Part shown: positions 63,368 to 64,000 of the stretch, in pieces
Numbering within the stretch: the stretch's first letter is position 1
Layout: each line of letters begins with the position of its first letter
Source of the DNA: DASYPQ01 sp046155895
GTDB taxonomy: Bacteria > Planctomycetota > UBA1135 > GCA-002686595
Direction: 5' to 3'
Assembly (NCBI GenBank): GCA_046155895.1
Contig: JBJXFB010000178.1
Location: 1 to 64,000, forward strand
Length of the DNA: 64,000 bases
Notes under the pieces: model-generated
Told to the model about the DNA's origin: nothing
The model's input: the letters and a program-made list of their open reading frames with translations, nothing else
Databases searched by the model: none
Translations under genes and position numbers: made by a program

Positions 63368-64000
63368 TCAGGCGGCCTGCTTGATGTAGCGACGGTGGAT
63401 CCGGACGGCCGCCGTCCCGAGCGCCATCATCGCGAACCCGATCACGATCAGCGCGATCGGCCAGCCGAGCGAGTCGGCGAAGTGCTCACCCGTGAAGTAG
63501 CCGATGTACACCAGCATCCCGAGGGTCCCCGCTGCGAGGAGGGTCCGGCTGCGGAGGCTCGTGCTGAAGTAGACCAGAGCGCAGGGGAGCGCGACGAAAG
63601 CCATCTCGAAGATGGAGTCCTCCAGCATCGCGAACAAGGAGAGCTGCAAGAGGACCGCCGCCACGAGGTACCAGAACGGCGTGATCCCGGCGTGCTGCGT
63701 GCGCTGGACGGCGGTCGTGACGAGGAAGCAGGCAGCTCCGACGACCAGGCCGTTCAGCTCGGGATCGGCGTCCAGGAGCTCGAGTGCCGTGCCCAGGGCC
63801 ACGAAGCCGAAGAAGAGAGCGAAGAAGAGGGGCGTCGTGCGACGGTGCCGGGCGAGGAAGAGCAGGCACTGGGCGAGCATGACTGCCGAGACGGCGAGCT
63901 GCGCGTGCAGCGGATCGCCTCCGGTGGAGAGCTCGGCGAAGGTGATCAGGATGCCCGCGGGCTGGAGGACGACCGCGATCAGGTACAGGGGCGTCGCGAG
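63368..64000 (-). CDS. Polytopic membrane protein, truncated by the window edge
   Basis: The reading frame is open from the stop at 63368 to the last base of the window, so the N-terminus lies outside. The visible ~210 residues form about six hydrophobic helices (LYLIAVVLQPAGILITFAEL, FFALFFGFVALGTALELL, FWYLVAAVLLQLSLFAML, VALPCALVYFSTS, TLGMLVYIGYFTG, ALIVIGFAMMALGTAAV), ending in a basic tail (RIHRRYIKQAA). I do not recognise the family. It may be a DUF2157-like or other integral membrane protein of unknown function. It converges on the DUF1080 gene with an 8-nt gap. Confidence 0.6.
   Translation of the reverse strand, partial: LATPLYLIAVVLQPAGILITFAELSTGGDPLHAQLAVSAVMLAQCLLFLARHRRTTPLFFALFFGFVALGTALELLDADPELNGLVVGAACFLVTTAVQRTQHAGITPFWYLVAAVLLQLSLFAMLEDSIFEMAFVALPCALVYFSTSLRSRTLLAAGTLGMLVYIGYFTGEHFADSLGWPIALIVIGFAMMALGTAAVRIHRRYIKQAA

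Overview
The window reads as a chromosomal segment of a high-GC member of the Planctomycetota. This is inferred from gene content, not from a marker-gene tree. The clues are a PVC-type CxxCH haem protein with a GSDH-like N-terminus, DUF1080 (3-keto-disaccharide hydrolase) proteins, Tat-exported Gfo/Idh/MocA dehydrogenases and TIM-barrel isomerases, a TMTC-like membrane protein with TPRs, FG-GAP and PPC-domain secreted proteins, and many 1-8 nt gene overlaps. I see no insertion sequence, phage gene, CRISPR array or integrase.

Layout. 0-8.6 kb: tRNA-Ala(GGC), leuS, a head-GIN lipoprotein, a PuuD-like membrane protein behind a cupredoxin-like lipoprotein, tRNA-Arg(UCG), a phosphodiesterase, a FecCD-type permease and nnrE. 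8.7-18.3 kb: a run of exported proteins (secreted proteins, PQQ/GSDH-type dehydrogenase, CHRD protein, AsmA-like protein, five-haem cytochrome c). Most of these end in variants of one C-terminal domain. 18.4-26.3 kb: housekeeping genes, namely a MORN-type protein, glyA, a 72-aa conserved-looking protein, the purC-purE-mtnA operon, aroA and a TMTC-like TPR protein. 26.3-40.2 kb: an FG-GAP protein carrying the same C-terminal domain, galE, a carboxypeptidase-regulatory-like protein, two paralogous PPC lipoproteins, and between them an operon of metallo-hydrolase, M28 peptidase, dacB and an inositol-monophosphatase-like gene. 40.3-52.7 kb: an ApbE-DUF1080-DUF1080 fusion, two Gfo/Idh/MocA oxidoreductases, a hybrid histidine kinase, two TIM-barrel epimerases and the PVC haem protein. 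52.8-60.7 kb: a two-component pair, a beta-lactamase-fold hydrolase with a SUMF1-like lipoprotein, a second histidine kinase and a protein joining a PstS-like domain to a predicted porin barrel. 60.9-63.4 kb: an operon of two Tat-exported TIM-barrel proteins and a DUF1080 protein. The right edge cuts a membrane protein.

Two themes run through the window. The first is extracytoplasmic carbohydrate oxidation: Gfo/Idh/MocA dehydrogenases, TIM-barrel isomerases or lyases, DUF1080 hydrolases, PQQ/GSDH dehydrogenase and c-type cytochromes together look like pieces of a 3-keto-glycoside breakdown route outside the cytoplasm. The second is a modular C-terminal domain with a GxRC...RL motif and a YxxYRD motif, attached to unrelated secreted modules; it is a candidate undescribed sorting or anchoring domain.

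Many operon heads have a TAnnnT hexamer 6-10 nt before the start codon and no Shine-Dalgarno sequence, which suggests leaderless transcripts.
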